64,000 nt of DNA from Xenophilus azovorans DSM 13620 (GTDB lineage Bacteria > Pseudomonadota > Gammaproteobacteria > Burkholderiales > Burkholderiaceae_C), in contig NZ_KN050766.1 of NCBI RefSeq assembly GCF_000745855.1, positions 217,567 to 281,566 on the forward strand, written 5' to 3'. Positions 17,444 through 26,288 of this stretch are shown piece after piece. How positions within the stretch are numbered: the first letter of the stretch is position 1; every line of letters begins with the position of its first letter. The translations under genes and the position numbers were made by a program. Under the pieces are notes generated by a model that ran no database searches, had not been told where the DNA came from, and was given only the letters and a program-made list of their open reading frames with translations.

Positions 17444-18397
17444 ATGACGACGCAACCCCGCACGTTCACCCGCCGCCGCCTGCTGCAGGCCTCGGCCGCC
17501 GCGCTGCCGCTGCCTGCCTTCGCACAGGGCGCGACGCGCGAACTGCGCATCGGCCACCAGAAGGGCTACCTCAGCCTGCTCAAGGGCCGCGGCACGCTGG
17601 CGCAGCGCCTGGCGCCGCTGGGCGTGAAGCTGAGCTGGACGGAGTTCACCGCCGGCCCGGTGCAGCTGGAGGCGCTGAACGTCGGCTCGATCGACTTCGG
17701 CGACGTGGGCGAGGCGCCGCCCATCTTCGCGCAGGCCGCCGGTGCGCCGCTGGCCTACGTGGCGGCCACGGTGCCGCGCCCGCAGTCGGAGGCGGTGCTG
17801 GTGCCGGGCGGCTCGGCCATCCGCTCCGTCGCCGACCTCAAGGGCAAGCGCATCGCGCTCAACAAGGGCAGCAACGTCCACTACTTCATCGTCAAGCTGT
17901 TCGAGAAGCACGGCCTGGCCTACGGCGACCTGCAACTGGTGTACCTGCCGCCGGCCGACGCGCGCGCCGCCTTCGAGAAGGGCTCGATCGATGCATGGGT
18001 GATCTGGGACCCGTTCCTCGCCGCGGCCGAGAAGACGCTGGGTGCGCGCGTGCTGGCCGACGCCACGGGCGTGGTGGGCAACCGGGCCTACTACTTCTCG
18101 TCGCTCGACTACGCCAACCGCAACGCCGACGTGATCCGGGTGCTGATCGAGGAGATCGACAAGGTCGACCAGTGGGGCAAGGCGAACCGCGACGCGCTGG
18201 CGACCGAGCTGTCGGCGCTGTGGGGCATCCCCAAGCCGGTGGTGGACCTGTCCACCGGCCGCACGCAGTTCGGCACCGGGCCCGTCACCCGCGCGATCCT
18301 GGCCGAGCAGCAGCAGGTGGCCGACACCTTCCTCGCGCTCAAGCTGATCCCGAAGCGCATCGACGTGCTGGACGCGGCGCCGGCCGGCCTGGCCTGA
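17444..18397 (+). CDS. ssuA: Aliphatic sulfonate binding protein, second paralogue
   Basis: This 317-residue SsuA-type receptor begins with a Tat-like signal (TRRRLLQASAAALPLPAFAQ). The mature protein keeps the same motifs as the first copy: IGHQKGYLSLLKGRGTL, GDVGEAPPIFAQAAGA, LNKGSNVHYFIVK and WVIWDPFLAAAEK. The ligand-loop residues match copy one closely, although YQKS becomes HQKG. It probably binds sulfonates with a different chain. A small open frame begins 10 bases later. Confidence 0.9.
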   Translation: MTTQPRTFTRRRLLQASAAALPLPAFAQGATRELRIGHQKGYLSLLKGRGTLAQRLAPLGVKLSWTEFTAGPVQLEALNVGSIDFGDVGEAPPIFAQAAGAPLAYVAATVPRPQSEAVLVPGGSAIRSVADLKGKRIALNKGSNVHYFIVKLFEKHGLAYGDLQLVYLPPADARAAFEKGSIDAWVIWDPFLAAAEKTLGARVLADATGVVGNRAYYFSSLDYANRNADVIRVLIEEIDKVDQWGKANRDALATELSALWGIPKPVVDLSTGRTQFGTGPVTRAILAEQQQVADTFLALKLIPKRIDVLDAAPAGLA

Positions 18398-18407
18398 GGA
18401 GCGGGAC

Positions 18408-18623
18408 ATGGCTTCGATCGATCGTCCGGCTCCTTCCCTGTCGCAGCAGGCGCTGCGGGTCGTCGGCGTGACGGCGGTGGCCTGGAGCGTGCGCCTGCCC
18501 TCGGCCCACGCGCTGGCGCGCCGCGCACCGCACGGCTACGTGCCGGCACGCATCCTGCGCCGGCGGCTGAGCGCCGCCGTGCAGCCCATCCGTCCCGCGC
18601 CCGTGCTGGCGCATTCCTGGTGA
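18408..18623 (+). CDS. Small basic protein between ssuA and ssuD, unknown
   Basis: This 71-codon frame starts with ATG preceded by a strong Shine-Dalgarno (GAGGAGCGG, 8 bases or less upstream) and fills the gap between the second ssuA and ssuD. The product is basic and alanine-rich, with a weak hydrophobic stretch (about 16-28) and an arginine cluster (ARILRRRL). I recognise no family. The frame, binding site and tight spacing favour a real gene. In GC-rich DNA a chance frame of this length is also easy, so confidence is moderate. Confidence 0.45.
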   Translation: MASIDRPAPSLSQQALRVVGVTAVAWSVRLPSAHALARRAPHGYVPARILRRRLSAAVQPIRPAPVLAHSW

Positions 18624-18637
18624 GCGAGGTTTCCCAC

Positions 18638-19813
18638 ATGGCCGTCCAGGTGTTCTGGTTCCTTCCCACGCACGGCGACAGCCGCTACCTCGGCAGCGCA
18701 GAGGGCGCGCGCGCCGTCGATCTGGCCTACCTGCAGCAGGTGGCCGGGGCGGCCGACGCGCTCGGCTACGAGGGCGTGCTGATTCCCACCGGCCGCTCGT
18801 GCGAGGACCCGTGGGTCGTCGCCTCCAGTCTGATCGGCGCGACGAAGCGGCTGAAGTTCCTGGTCGCGGTGCGTCCGGGCCTGCACCAGCCGTCGCTGGC
18901 GGCGCGCATGGCCGCCACCTTCGACCGGCTCTCCGGCGGACGCCTGCTGGTCAACCTGGTCACTGGCGGCGACCGCGCGGAGCTGGAGGGCGACGGCGTG
19001 TTCCTCGACCACGCGGCGCGCTACGAACAGTCGGCGGAGTTCATCCGCATCTGGCGCGAACTCATCGCGCGCAGCCACGAAGGGCAGGGCTTCGACTACG
19101 ACGGCGCGCACCTGCAGGTCAAGGGCGCGAAGCTGCTCTTCCCGCCGGTACAGCGGCCGCATCCGCCGGTGTGGTTCGGCGGCTCGTCCGAGGCGGCGCA
19201 CGAACTGGCCGCCGAGCAGGTGGAGCGCTACCTGACCTGGGGCGAGACGCCCGACGAGGTGGCGAAGAAGCTGGCCGACGTGCGCGCCCGCGCCGAGCGC
19301 AAGGGCCGGCGCGTCGAGTTCGGCATCCGGCTGCACGTGATCGTGCGCGAAACGGAGGAGGAGGCCTGGCGCGCCGCCGACGCGCTCATCAGCCGGGTGG
19401 ACGACGCCACCGTGCTGCGCGCGCAGGAGGCCTTCGCGCGCATGGACTCCGAAGGCCAGCGCCGCATGGCCGCGCTGCACCGCAAGGGCGCCAGCCGCAG
19501 CCGCGAGGCGCTGGAGATCAGCCCCAATCTGTGGGCCGGCGTCGGCCTGGTGCGCGGTGGCGCGGGCACGGCGCTGGTCGGCGATCCGCGTCAGGTGGCC
19601 GAGCGCATCAACGAGTACGCAGCGCTGGGCATCGACGCCTTCATCCTCTCGGGCTACCCGCACTTGGAGGAGGCTTACCGCTTCGCCGAGCTGGTGTTCC
19701 CGCTGCTGCCGCGTCAGGTGCGCGAGCGCCTGGGCGGCGGCTCGCTCACCGGCCCCTTCGGCGAGGTGGTGGCCAACGTGGACGCGCCCTCGCGGCTGCT
19801 GTCGCAGAGCTGA
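18638..19813 (+). CDS. ssuD: FMNH2-dependent alkanesulfonate monooxygenase
   Basis: SsuD uses FMNH2 from SsuE and oxygen to split alkanesulfonates into aldehyde and sulfite. The 391-residue product is a bacterial-luciferase-type TIM barrel. It begins [19 protein letters not shown], as in the E. coli enzyme, and contains the family stretches [20 protein letters not shown] and VNLVTGGD. The ATG at 18638 has GCGAGG upstream; a GTG at 18620 would only add six residues. The released sulfite would feed CysI, encoded at the left of the window. Confidence 0.95.
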   Translation: MAVQVFWFLPTHGDSRYLGSAEGARAVDLAYLQQVAGAADALGYEGVLIPTGRSCEDPWVVASSLIGATKRLKFLVAVRPGLHQPSLAARMAATFDRLSGGRLLVNLVTGGDRAELEGDGVFLDHAARYEQSAEFIRIWRELIARSHEGQGFDYDGAHLQVKGAKLLFPPVQRPHPPVWFGGSSEAAHELAAEQVERYLTWGETPDEVAKKLADVRARAERKGRRVEFGIRLHVIVRETEEEAWRAADALISRVDDATVLRAQEAFARMDSEGQRRMAALHRKGASRSREALEISPNLWAGVGLVRGGAGTALVGDPRQVAERINEYAALGIDAFILSGYPHLEEAYRFAELVFPLLPRQVRERLGGGSLTGPFGEVVANVDAPSRLLSQS

Positions 19814-19822
19814 GGAGGGCGC

Positions 19823-20659
19823 ATGACGGAACAGGTCCGATCCCTTCCCGCCGCGCCGGTGCTGCGGCCGTCCGCGGCGGCGCTGCGCGGCTTCGCGGCC
19901 GGCGTGGGCGTGCGCCTGCTGCCCTGGCTGCTGCCCCTGGCGCTGCTGGTGGCGTGGCAGGCGGCGTCCACGCTGGGCTGGCTGTCGACGCGGGTGCTGC
20001 CGGCGCCAGTGGATGTGGTCAAGGCGGCCTGGCAGCTCACGGCCTCGGGCGAGCTGTGGACGCACGTGAAGATCAGCGCCGGCCGCGCGCTGCTGGGGCT
20101 GGCCATCGGCGGCGGCCTGGGCCTCGCACTGGGGCTGCTCACCGGCTCGGTAAAGCTTTTCGAGACGCTGCTGGACTCGACCCTGCAGATGGTGCGCAAC
20201 ATCCCGGCGCTGGCGCTGATCCCGCTGGTGATCCTGTGGTTCGGCATCGACGAGTCGGCCAAGCTCTTCCTGATCGCCGTGTCGGTGTTCTTCCCGATCT
20301 ACCTGAACACCTTCCACGGCATCCGCAACGTCGATCCGCAGCTCATCGAGATGGGCCGCACCTATGGGCTGACGCGCTGGCAGCTCTACCGGCAGGTGAT
20401 CCTGCCCGGCGCGCTGTCGTCCATCCTCGTGGGGCTGCGCTTCTCGCTCGGGCTGATGTGGGTGATCCTGATCGTGGCCGAGACGATCTCGGCGCAGTCG
20501 GGCATCGGCTACCTGACGATGAACGCGCGCGAGTTCCTGCAGACCGACGTGGTGCTGGTGGGCATCCTGCTGTATGCGCTGCTGGGCAAGCTGGCCGACC
20601 TGCTGGCGCGGGCGCTGGAGCACTGGTGGCTGCGCTGGCACCCCGGTTATCAGAAGTGA
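19823..20659 (+). CDS. ssuC: Sulfonate ABC transporter permease
   Basis: SsuC forms the membrane channel of the sulfonate importer. The 278-residue protein has about six membrane segments, the first at about 33-50 (LLPWLLPLALLVAWQ), and the EAA-type loop that contacts the ATPase (MGRTYGLTRWQLYRQVILPGA, near residue 178). It follows ssuD by 9 bases. Its ATPase partner, ssuB, is encoded after an intervening receptor gene. Confidence 0.92.
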   Translation: MTEQVRSLPAAPVLRPSAAALRGFAAGVGVRLLPWLLPLALLVAWQAASTLGWLSTRVLPAPVDVVKAAWQLTASGELWTHVKISAGRALLGLAIGGGLGLALGLLTGSVKLFETLLDSTLQMVRNIPALALIPLVILWFGIDESAKLFLIAVSVFFPIYLNTFHGIRNVDPQLIEMGRTYGLTRWQLYRQVILPGALSSILVGLRFSLGLMWVILIVAETISAQSGIGYLTMNAREFLQTDVVLVGILLYALLGKLADLLARALEHWWLRWHPGYQK

Positions 20660-20667
20660 GCACGGCC

Positions 20668-21645
20668 ATGAAGACTTTTTCTTCTTCCCCCTTCATGCCC
20701 GGCCGCCGTACCGCGCTGGCGGCGCTCGCCTCGCTGGCCGCCGGCGGCGCGCTGGCACAGGCGCGGCCGGCGGCCGTGCGCATCGGCTACCAGAAGTCCT
20801 CCACGCTCATCGCCGTGCTCAAGCTGCAGGGCGCGCTGGAGCGGGCCTTCGCGCCGCTGGGACTGGCGCCGAGCTGGCACGAGTTCACCAGCGGCCTGCC
20901 GCTGCTGGAAGCGCTCAACCTGGACAACATCGACCTGAGCGCCGACGTGGCCGACACCGTGCCCGTGTTCGCGCAGGCGGCCGGCGCGCGGCTGACCTTC
21001 GTGGCGCAGGAGGCGCCTTCGCCGTCGGCGCAGGCCATCCTGGTGCGGGCCGATTCGCCGCTGCGCAGCGTGGCCGACCTGAAGGGCCGCCGCGTCGGCT
21101 TCGCCAAGGCGGCCGGCGTGCACTACCTGCTGATCGCGGCGCTGGACCAGGTCGGGCTGTCGTTCCGGGACATCGAGCCGGCCTACCTGGCGCCGGCTGA
21201 CGGCCGCGCCGCCTTCGAGCGCGGCGCCATCGACGCCTGGGTGGTATGGGACCCGTTCCTCGCGGCCGCGCAGCGCCAGTCCGGCGCGCGGGTGCTGGCC
21301 GACGGCACGGGGCTGGCCTCGTACCAGCGCTATTACCTTGCCGGCACCGGCTTCGCGAAGGCCCACCCGGAAGTGCTCGGCGTGCTGTACGCCGAGCTGG
21401 AGAAGACCGGCCGCTGGGTGAAGGCCCATCCGAAGGAGGCGGCCGCGCTGCTGGCGCCCTTCTGGGGTCTGGACGCGGCCATCGTCGAGCAGGCCAACAG
21501 CCGGCGCAGCTACGCGGTGCGCGAGGCCACGCGCGAGCGGCTGTCGGAGCAGCAGCGCATCGCCGATGCCTTCCTGGCCGAGAAGCTGCTGCCCCGCCGC
21601 GTCGATGCGCTCGACGTCGATCTCTACAAGCCCACGGGAGCCTGA
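20668..21645 (+). CDS. Divergent SsuA-type binding protein, third paralogue
   Basis: The 325-residue receptor has a signal peptide ending ALAQA. It keeps the fold and some motifs (IGYQKSSTLIAVLKLQGALE, WVVWDPFLAAAQR) but differs at loops conserved in the other two copies. GEAPPIFAQ becomes ADTVPVFAQ, and LNKGSNVHY becomes FAKAAGVHY. Those loops probably line the ligand pocket, so another sulfonate, a sulfate ester or taurine-like compound is likely. It sits between ssuC and ssuB, 8 and 3 bases from its neighbours, so it is produced together with the membrane parts. Confidence 0.88.
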   Translation: MKTFSSSPFMPGRRTALAALASLAAGGALAQARPAAVRIGYQKSSTLIAVLKLQGALERAFAPLGLAPSWHEFTSGLPLLEALNLDNIDLSADVADTVPVFAQAAGARLTFVAQEAPSPSAQAILVRADSPLRSVADLKGRRVGFAKAAGVHYLLIAALDQVGLSFRDIEPAYLAPADGRAAFERGAIDAWVVWDPFLAAAQRQSGARVLADGTGLASYQRYYLAGTGFAKAHPEVLGVLYAELEKTGRWVKAHPKEAAALLAPFWGLDAAIVEQANSRRSYAVREATRERLSEQQRIADAFLAEKLLPRRVDALDVDLYKPTGA

Positions 21646-21648
21646 TCC

Positions 21649-22467
21649 ATGAGCGCACTGCCCGAAGAAGTGACTGGCGCCGCGCGGCCCGGCGTGACGC
21701 TGGACGCCGTCCAGCTCGGCAAGCGCTACGGCGCGCGCGAGGTGCTGCGCCAACTGACGCTGCACGCCGAGCCCGGCGAGTTCATCGCCATCGTGGGCCG
21801 CAGCGGCTGCGGCAAGAGCACGCTGCTGCGGCTGGTGGCGGGGCTGGAGCCGGCCTCGTCCGGGCGCCTGGCCATCGACGGCCGCGCGGTCGAGGGCCTG
21901 CACGACGACACCCGCATCATGTTCCAGGAGGCGCGCCTGCTGCCCTGGCGCCGGGTGCTCGACAACGTGACGCTGGGCCTGGCGCCGCAGGCGCGGCCGC
22001 GCGGGCGCGAGGTGCTGGCGCAGGTCGGCCTGGCCGAACGCGAGAACGAGTGGCCGGCGCGCCTGTCGGGCGGCCAGCGCCAGCGCGTGGCACTGGCGCG
22101 TGCCCTGGTGCACCACCCGCACCTGCTGCTGCTGGACGAGCCGCTGGGCGCGCTCGATGCGCTCACCCGCATCGAGATGCACCGGCTCATCGAACGGCTG
22201 TGGCAACGCCACCGCTTCACGGCGCTGCTGGTCACGCACGACGTGCAGGAGGCGGTGGCGCTGGCCGACCGCGTGATCCTGATCGAGGAGGGCCGCATCG
22301 CGCTGGACGTGCGGGTGGACCTGCCGCGCCCGCGCTCGCACGGCGAGGCCGCCTTCGCCGCGCTGGAGAAACGCATCCTCGACCGCGTGCTGCAGAAGCC
22401 GGCAGCGGAGGAGGCCGCCGGCGGCTGGCCGGCCGTGCCGGCCCACGGTGTGCGCTGGGCCATCTGA
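21649..22467 (+). CDS. ssuB: Sulfonate ABC transporter ATP-binding protein
   Basis: SsuB drives sulfonate uptake by hydrolysing ATP. The 272-residue protein has Walker [10 protein letters not shown] (about residue 48), the Q-loop in [13 protein letters not shown] signature [15 protein letters not shown] and Walker [13 protein letters not shown] followed by the switch histidine in VTHDVQEA. It starts 3 bases after the third receptor gene. A Pro/Ala-rich tail follows the catalytic core. Confidence 0.94.
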   Translation: MSALPEEVTGAARPGVTLDAVQLGKRYGAREVLRQLTLHAEPGEFIAIVGRSGCGKSTLLRLVAGLEPASSGRLAIDGRAVEGLHDDTRIMFQEARLLPWRRVLDNVTLGLAPQARPRGREVLAQVGLAERENEWPARLSGGQRQRVALARALVHHPHLLLLDEPLGALDALTRIEMHRLIERLWQRHRFTALLVTHDVQEAVALADRVILIEEGRIALDVRVDLPRPRSHGEAAFAALEKRILDRVLQKPAAEEAAGGWPAVPAHGVRWAI

Positions 22468-22499
22468 TCGTCTTACTTTTTTTCTCACAGGAGTCTTCC

Positions 22500-22715
22500 A
22501 TGTCCATCCAGGCCATCAACGTGCGCAACCAGTTCAAGGGCAAGGTGCGCGAGATCATCCGCGGCGACGTCGTCTCCGAGGTCGATGTCGAGACGCCCTG
22601 GGGCATCGTCACCTCCGTCATCACCACCCGCTCGGTGGACGAGCTTCAGCTCAAGATCGGCTCGGATGTGGTGGCGCTGGTCAAGTCGACGGAGGTGTCG
22701 ATCGCCAAGCTGTGA
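22500..22715 (+). CDS. ssuF: Molybdopterin-binding (Mop/TOBE) protein of the ssu operon
   Basis: This 71-residue protein is a single Mop/TOBE domain (NVRNQFKGKVREIIRGDVVSEV, then TRSVDELQLKIGSDVVALVKST). The family binds molybdate or similar oxyanions. In Pseudomonas putida a protein of this type and size, SsuF, is encoded at the end of ssuEADCBF and is needed for growth on some sulfonates. Its position after ssuB fits exactly. The ATG at 22500 has AGGAG in good position. It is the last gene of the operon. Confidence 0.9.
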   Translation: MSIQAINVRNQFKGKVREIIRGDVVSEVDVETPWGIVTSVITTRSVDELQLKIGSDVVALVKSTEVSIAKL

Positions 22716-22876
22716 CGCGCGGGGCGACGCAAAGAAGAAGCGGCGCCTCGGAGCCAGGCCGCCAGCTCGCCCAGCGCCTGGGCGGCTGCGCCGGCCATGT
22801 CCTTTTCAGGTGAGCGGCGGAGCGCTTCGTTGATAAGCTCGGGCCATCGACATACGGACCTGAGCTGGATTCAACA

Positions 22877-23821
22877 ATGCCCAGAGACGGCTACAGCGAC
22901 CTGCTGGCCTTCATCCACGTGGCGCGCGAGGGCAGCTTCACCCGCGCCGCCGCGCAGCTGGGGGTGTCGCCGTCCGCGCTCAGCCATTCGGTACGGGCGC
23001 TGGAGGCGCGCATGGACGTGCGGCTGCTGACCCGCACCACGCGCAGCGTCTCGGTGACGCAGGCAGGTGCGCGCCTGTACGAGCGCACGGCGCCGCGCTT
23101 CGAGGAGATCGACGCCGAACTGCTGGCCACCGCCGAGCAGCGCAGGAAGCCGGCGGGCACGGTGCGCATCACCACCGCCGAGCACGCGGCCAACACCATC
23201 CTCTGGCCCAGGCTGTCGGAGGTCCTGCCCGACTACCCCGACATCACGGTGGAAGTCACCGTGGACTACAACCGCTCGGACATCGTGTCCGACCGCTACG
23301 ACGCCGGCGTGCGCCTGGGCGACGAGCTGGCCAAGGACATGATCGCGGTGCGCATCAGCCCGGACATGCGCATCGCGGTGGTCGGCTCGCCCGCCTACTT
23401 CAGCGGCCGGGCGAAACCCAGTACCCCGCAGGACCTGGCCGAACACAACTGCATCAACCTGCGCCTGCCGACCCACGGCGGCCTCATGGTCTGGGACTTC
23501 CGCAAGGGCAAGCGCGAGCTGAAGGTGCGCGTGACCGGGCAGTGGATCTACAACAGCATCTCGCCCATCGTGCGCGCCGCGCTGGCGGGGCAGGGCCTGG
23601 GGTTCCTGCCGGACGACGCGGTGGCGCAGCATATTGCCCAGGGCCGATTGGTGCGCGTGCTGGACGACTGGTGCCAGCCCTACACGGGCTACCACCTCTA
23701 CTATCCGAGCCGCCGGCAGTCATCCGGCGCACTGGCCGTCATCGTGGAAGCGCTGCGGTATCGGGAGCCGGCCCGGAAGGCAGGCAGGCCAGCCGCGTCG
23801 AAGCGCAGTCCCGCGTCGTAG
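22877..23821 (+). CDS. LysR family transcriptional regulator
   Basis: The 314-residue protein has an N-terminal helix-turn-helix (SFTRAAAQLGVSPSALSHSVRALE, about residues 17-40, written here in the usual LysR form) and an effector-binding domain from about residue 93. It lies on the same strand as the five-gene exported enzyme cluster, 165 bases upstream, and may control it. No effector can be inferred. It could also act on the ssu operon upstream, although CysB-like proteins differ in sequence. Confidence 0.85.
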   Translation: MPRDGYSDLLAFIHVAREGSFTRAAAQLGVSPSALSHSVRALEARMDVRLLTRTTRSVSVTQAGARLYERTAPRFEEIDAELLATAEQRRKPAGTVRITTAEHAANTILWPRLSEVLPDYPDITVEVTVDYNRSDIVSDRYDAGVRLGDELAKDMIAVRISPDMRIAVVGSPAYFSGRAKPSTPQDLAEHNCINLRLPTHGGLMVWDFRKGKRELKVRVTGQWIYNSISPIVRAALAGQGLGFLPDDAVAQHIAQGRLVRVLDDWCQPYTGYHLYYPSRRQSSGALAVIVEALRYREPARKAGRPAASKRSPAS

Positions 23822-23834
23822 CCCGGGCGCATTG

Positions 23835-23867
23835 CTGAATTCCGCTCAAGACCGAATGCGGATTCAG
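23835..23867 (+). promoter_or_regulatory. Inverted repeat upstream of the exported-enzyme cluster
   Basis: CTGAATTCCGC (23835-23845) pairs with GCGGATTCAG (23858-23867) with one bulged base. It lies between the LysR gene and the cupin gene in the only AT-rich spot of the gap. It could be an operator for the LysR protein or the terminator of its gene. No T-run follows, which favours an operator. Confidence 0.4.
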
Positions 23868-23986
23868 GGGCTTAATCGAAACAGTCCCGCCCCCTACGAT
23901 TTCCTTCGCTGAGCCGGATCGGCGCAGACCCGCCCGCATGCCCGTGCGGCAAGCGGCGTCCGCGCCAGGGCCAGGAAGGAAACCCC

Positions 23987-24457
23987 ATGAAAAAGAACCT
24001 CGTCGCGGCGGGCACGTCGCTCGTGATGATGGGCGCGTCGTCCGCACACGCCCAAGGCATCCAGATCACCCCTGCGGGCACCACCCCCACCACCCTGGGC
24101 GCGGCGCAGAACTTCAGTGGCCACGTCGCCGTGGACATCAAGGCCGCCGGCGACAGCGGCAGGCACGGCAGCGTGGGCATGGTCGACTTCGCGCCCGGCG
24201 CGCGCACCGCCTGGCACACGCACCCGGTCGGCCAGTTGCTCGTCATCACCGAAGGCACGGGCTGGGTGCAGGAAGAGGGCCAGCCCCGGCGCGGGATCGG
24301 TGCCGGCGACGTGGTCTGGATCGGGGCCGGCGTCAGGCACTGGCACGGCGCGGCACAGGCCAACGGCATGCGCCACCTGGCCATCGCCTACGTGAAGGAC
24401 GGCAGGAGTGCGGACTGGAAGGATCTGGTGAGCGATGAGCAATACGGCGCCCGCTAG
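23987..24457 (+). CDS. Exported cupin-domain protein
   Basis: The 156-residue protein has a Sec signal peptide (MKKNLVAAGTSLVMMGASSAHAQ) and a single cupin barrel. Likely metal ligands are the two histidines of AWHTHPVGQ and the histidine in VRHWHG; the usual glutamate is replaced by glutamine. Exported small cupins often accompany carboxymuconolactone decarboxylase-like genes. The gene overlaps the next one by 23 bases, so they are coupled. The reaction is unknown. Confidence 0.8.
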   Translation: MKKNLVAAGTSLVMMGASSAHAQGIQITPAGTTPTTLGAAQNFSGHVAVDIKAAGDSGRHGSVGMVDFAPGARTAWHTHPVGQLLVITEGTGWVQEEGQPRRGIGAGDVVWIGAGVRHWHGAAQANGMRHLAIAYVKDGRSADWKDLVSDEQYGAR

Positions 24458-25211
24458 GTGCGGCGCCGTCGCGCTCGCGCTCGCCCTGGCCACGCTGCCC
24501 GGTCCCGCCGCCGCACAGACCCGAAGCGCCCAGGAGCCGCATGCCATGACGACCACCCAGCCTGCCTCGGACATGCTGTCCGCCAGGCAGCAGGCCATAC
24601 CCCTGATCGCGTCCTTCATGGCCGCGAGCGACATGCCCAGGCTCCATGCCGCCCTGAACCAGGGCCTGGACGCGGGCCTGACCATCAGCGAGGCCAAGGA
24701 AATCCTGGTGCAGCTCTACGCCTACGCCGGCTTCCCCAAGAGCCTGAACGCGCTGGGTGAGTTGCTGAAGGTGGCGGAGGCGCGCAAGCAGCGCGGCATC
24801 CAGGACGCGCCGGGGCGCGAGCCCAGCCGCACCATTCCCACGGGCGACGAACTGCTCGCGGCCGGCACCGCCAACCAGACGAAGATTTCCGGCGCGCCGG
24901 TCAAGAACGCCGTGACGGACTTCGCCCCTGTCATCAACCAGTTCCTCCAGGCCCATCTGTTCGGCGACATCTTCGAGCGCGACAACCTCGACTGGCCAAG
25001 CCGCGAACTGGCCACGGTCGGCGCGCTGGCGGCCATGCCGGGCGTGGAGCCGCAGTTGCGCTCGCACATGGCTGCCAGCCTGCGCGTGGGCCTGACGGCC
25101 GCGCAGTTGCGCCAGTTGACGCAGGTCCTGGCCGAGCGCGGCGATGCGCAGGCGGCCAAGCGTGCCGGCGAGGCGCTGACACAGGCGCTTGCCGCCGCGT
25201 CGGGAGGCTGA
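24435..25211 (+). CDS. Exported carboxymuconolactone decarboxylase-family protein
   Basis: The 258-residue protein carries a signal peptide (GAVALALALATLPGPAAAQ) and two AhpD-like helical repeats, about residues 50-115 and 160-245 (RELATVGALAAMPGVEPQLRSHM). There is no CxxC pair; the only cysteine lies in the signal peptide. Peroxidase chemistry of the AhpD type is therefore unlikely. Decarboxylase or isomerase-type chemistry is possible but unproven. It overlaps the cupin gene and ends 2 bases before the lipoprotein hydrolase gene. Confidence 0.8.
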   Translation: MSNTAPARCGAVALALALATLPGPAAAQTRSAQEPHAMTTTQPASDMLSARQQAIPLIASFMAASDMPRLHAALNQGLDAGLTISEAKEILVQLYAYAGFPKSLNALGELLKVAEARKQRGIQDAPGREPSRTIPTGDELLAAGTANQTKISGAPVKNAVTDFAPVINQFLQAHLFGDIFERDNLDWPSRELATVGALAAMPGVEPQLRSHMAASLRVGLTAAQLRQLTQVLAERGDAQAAKRAGEALTQALAAASGG

Positions 25212-25213
25212 GC

Positions 25214-26278
25214 ATGGCAGCCGTCAAGACCGCGCTGGCCGCCATGACGCTGACCTCGCTTGCCGCCTGCACGGCCCTTCCCGGTGGCTCACCCCTGGTG
25301 ATCCAGGAACAAGGCAGCTTCGCTGTCGGCGGGAAGGTGGTGAGCACGCCCGGCACCTACAACAACAACGCCCCGACCTCCGCAGGGCAAACCTTCCACG
25401 GCGACCACCTCTACGCCTTCTACCAAGTCCCGCAGAACCCCAGGCCGCTGCCCATCGTCATGCTGCATGGCGCGTACCAGTCGGCGCGCAGTTGGGAGAC
25501 CACTGCGGACGGCCGCGAAGGGTTTCAGACCCTCTTCCTGCGCCGCGGCTTTCCGGTCTATCTCGTCGACCAGCCGCGTCGCGGCCGCGCAGGCAACAGC
25601 ACCGCCGCGGCGACGGTCGAGCCTACGCCCTTCGATCAGCTCTTCTTCGACCAATTCCGGCTCGGGAAGTGGCCGAATTACTTCGGCAACGTCCAGTTCG
25701 ACCGCAAGCCGGAGACGCTGGATCAGTTCTTCCGTTCGGTCACGCCCAACACCGGCCCCTACGACGCGGGCGTGATCTCGGATGCCATGGCCGCGCTGTT
25801 CGACAAGACCGGGCCCGGCATCCTGTTCTCGCACTCGCAGGCAGGCGGGCCGGGTTGGCTGACGGCGATCAAGAGCCGGAACGTCAAAGGAATCGTCGCG
25901 CTCGAACCGGGCAGTGGATTCATCTTCCCGGAAGGCGAACTGCCCCCGGCGATGACGAGTGCTGCCGGCACCTTGTCGCCCGAGGCGGTGCCGCTGGCGG
26001 ATTTCCAGAAGCTCACCCGCATCCCCATCGCCATCTTCTACGGCGACAACTTCCCCGTCGAGCCGACCACCGAGCGCGGCCAGGACAACTGGCGCGTGCG
26101 CCTGGCCATGGCCCGGCGCTGGGTTGCGGCCATCAACAAGCACGGTGGCGATGCGCAACTGGTGCATCTGCCGCAGATCGGCATCCGGGGCAACACGCAC
26201 TTCCTGATGTCGGACCTCAACAACGTCCAGATCGCCGACCTGGTGTCGACGTTTCTGGCCGAGAAAAAGCTGGACTGA
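25214..26278 (+). CDS. Lipoprotein alpha/beta hydrolase
   Basis: The 354-residue product begins with a lipoprotein signal (LTSLAAC, lipid anchor at the cysteine near residue 19). It then has an alpha/beta hydrolase fold: oxyanion region MLHGAYQSARSWE and nucleophile elbow SHSQAG with serine near residue 209. A histidine in RGNTHFL near the end could complete the triad. It is probably an esterase acting in the periplasm or on the outer membrane. Spacing of 2 bases from the previous gene and 10 bases to the next indicates one operon. Confidence 0.8.
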   Translation: MAAVKTALAAMTLTSLAACTALPGGSPLVIQEQGSFAVGGKVVSTPGTYNNNAPTSAGQTFHGDHLYAFYQVPQNPRPLPIVMLHGAYQSARSWETTADGREGFQTLFLRRGFPVYLVDQPRRGRAGNSTAAATVEPTPFDQLFFDQFRLGKWPNYFGNVQFDRKPETLDQFFRSVTPNTGPYDAGVISDAMAALFDKTGPGILFSHSQAGGPGWLTAIKSRNVKGIVALEPGSGFIFPEGELPPAMTSAAGTLSPEAVPLADFQKLTRIPIAIFYGDNFPVEPTTERGQDNWRVRLAMARRWVAAINKHGGDAQLVHLPQIGIRGNTHFLMSDLNNVQIADLVSTFLAEKKLD

Positions 26279-26288
26279 CAGCCAAGCC

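Noticed and set aside
24435-25211. Calling the CMD-family protein an AhpD alkylhydroperoxidase
   Set aside because: No CxxC pair exists; the only cysteine is in the signal peptide.
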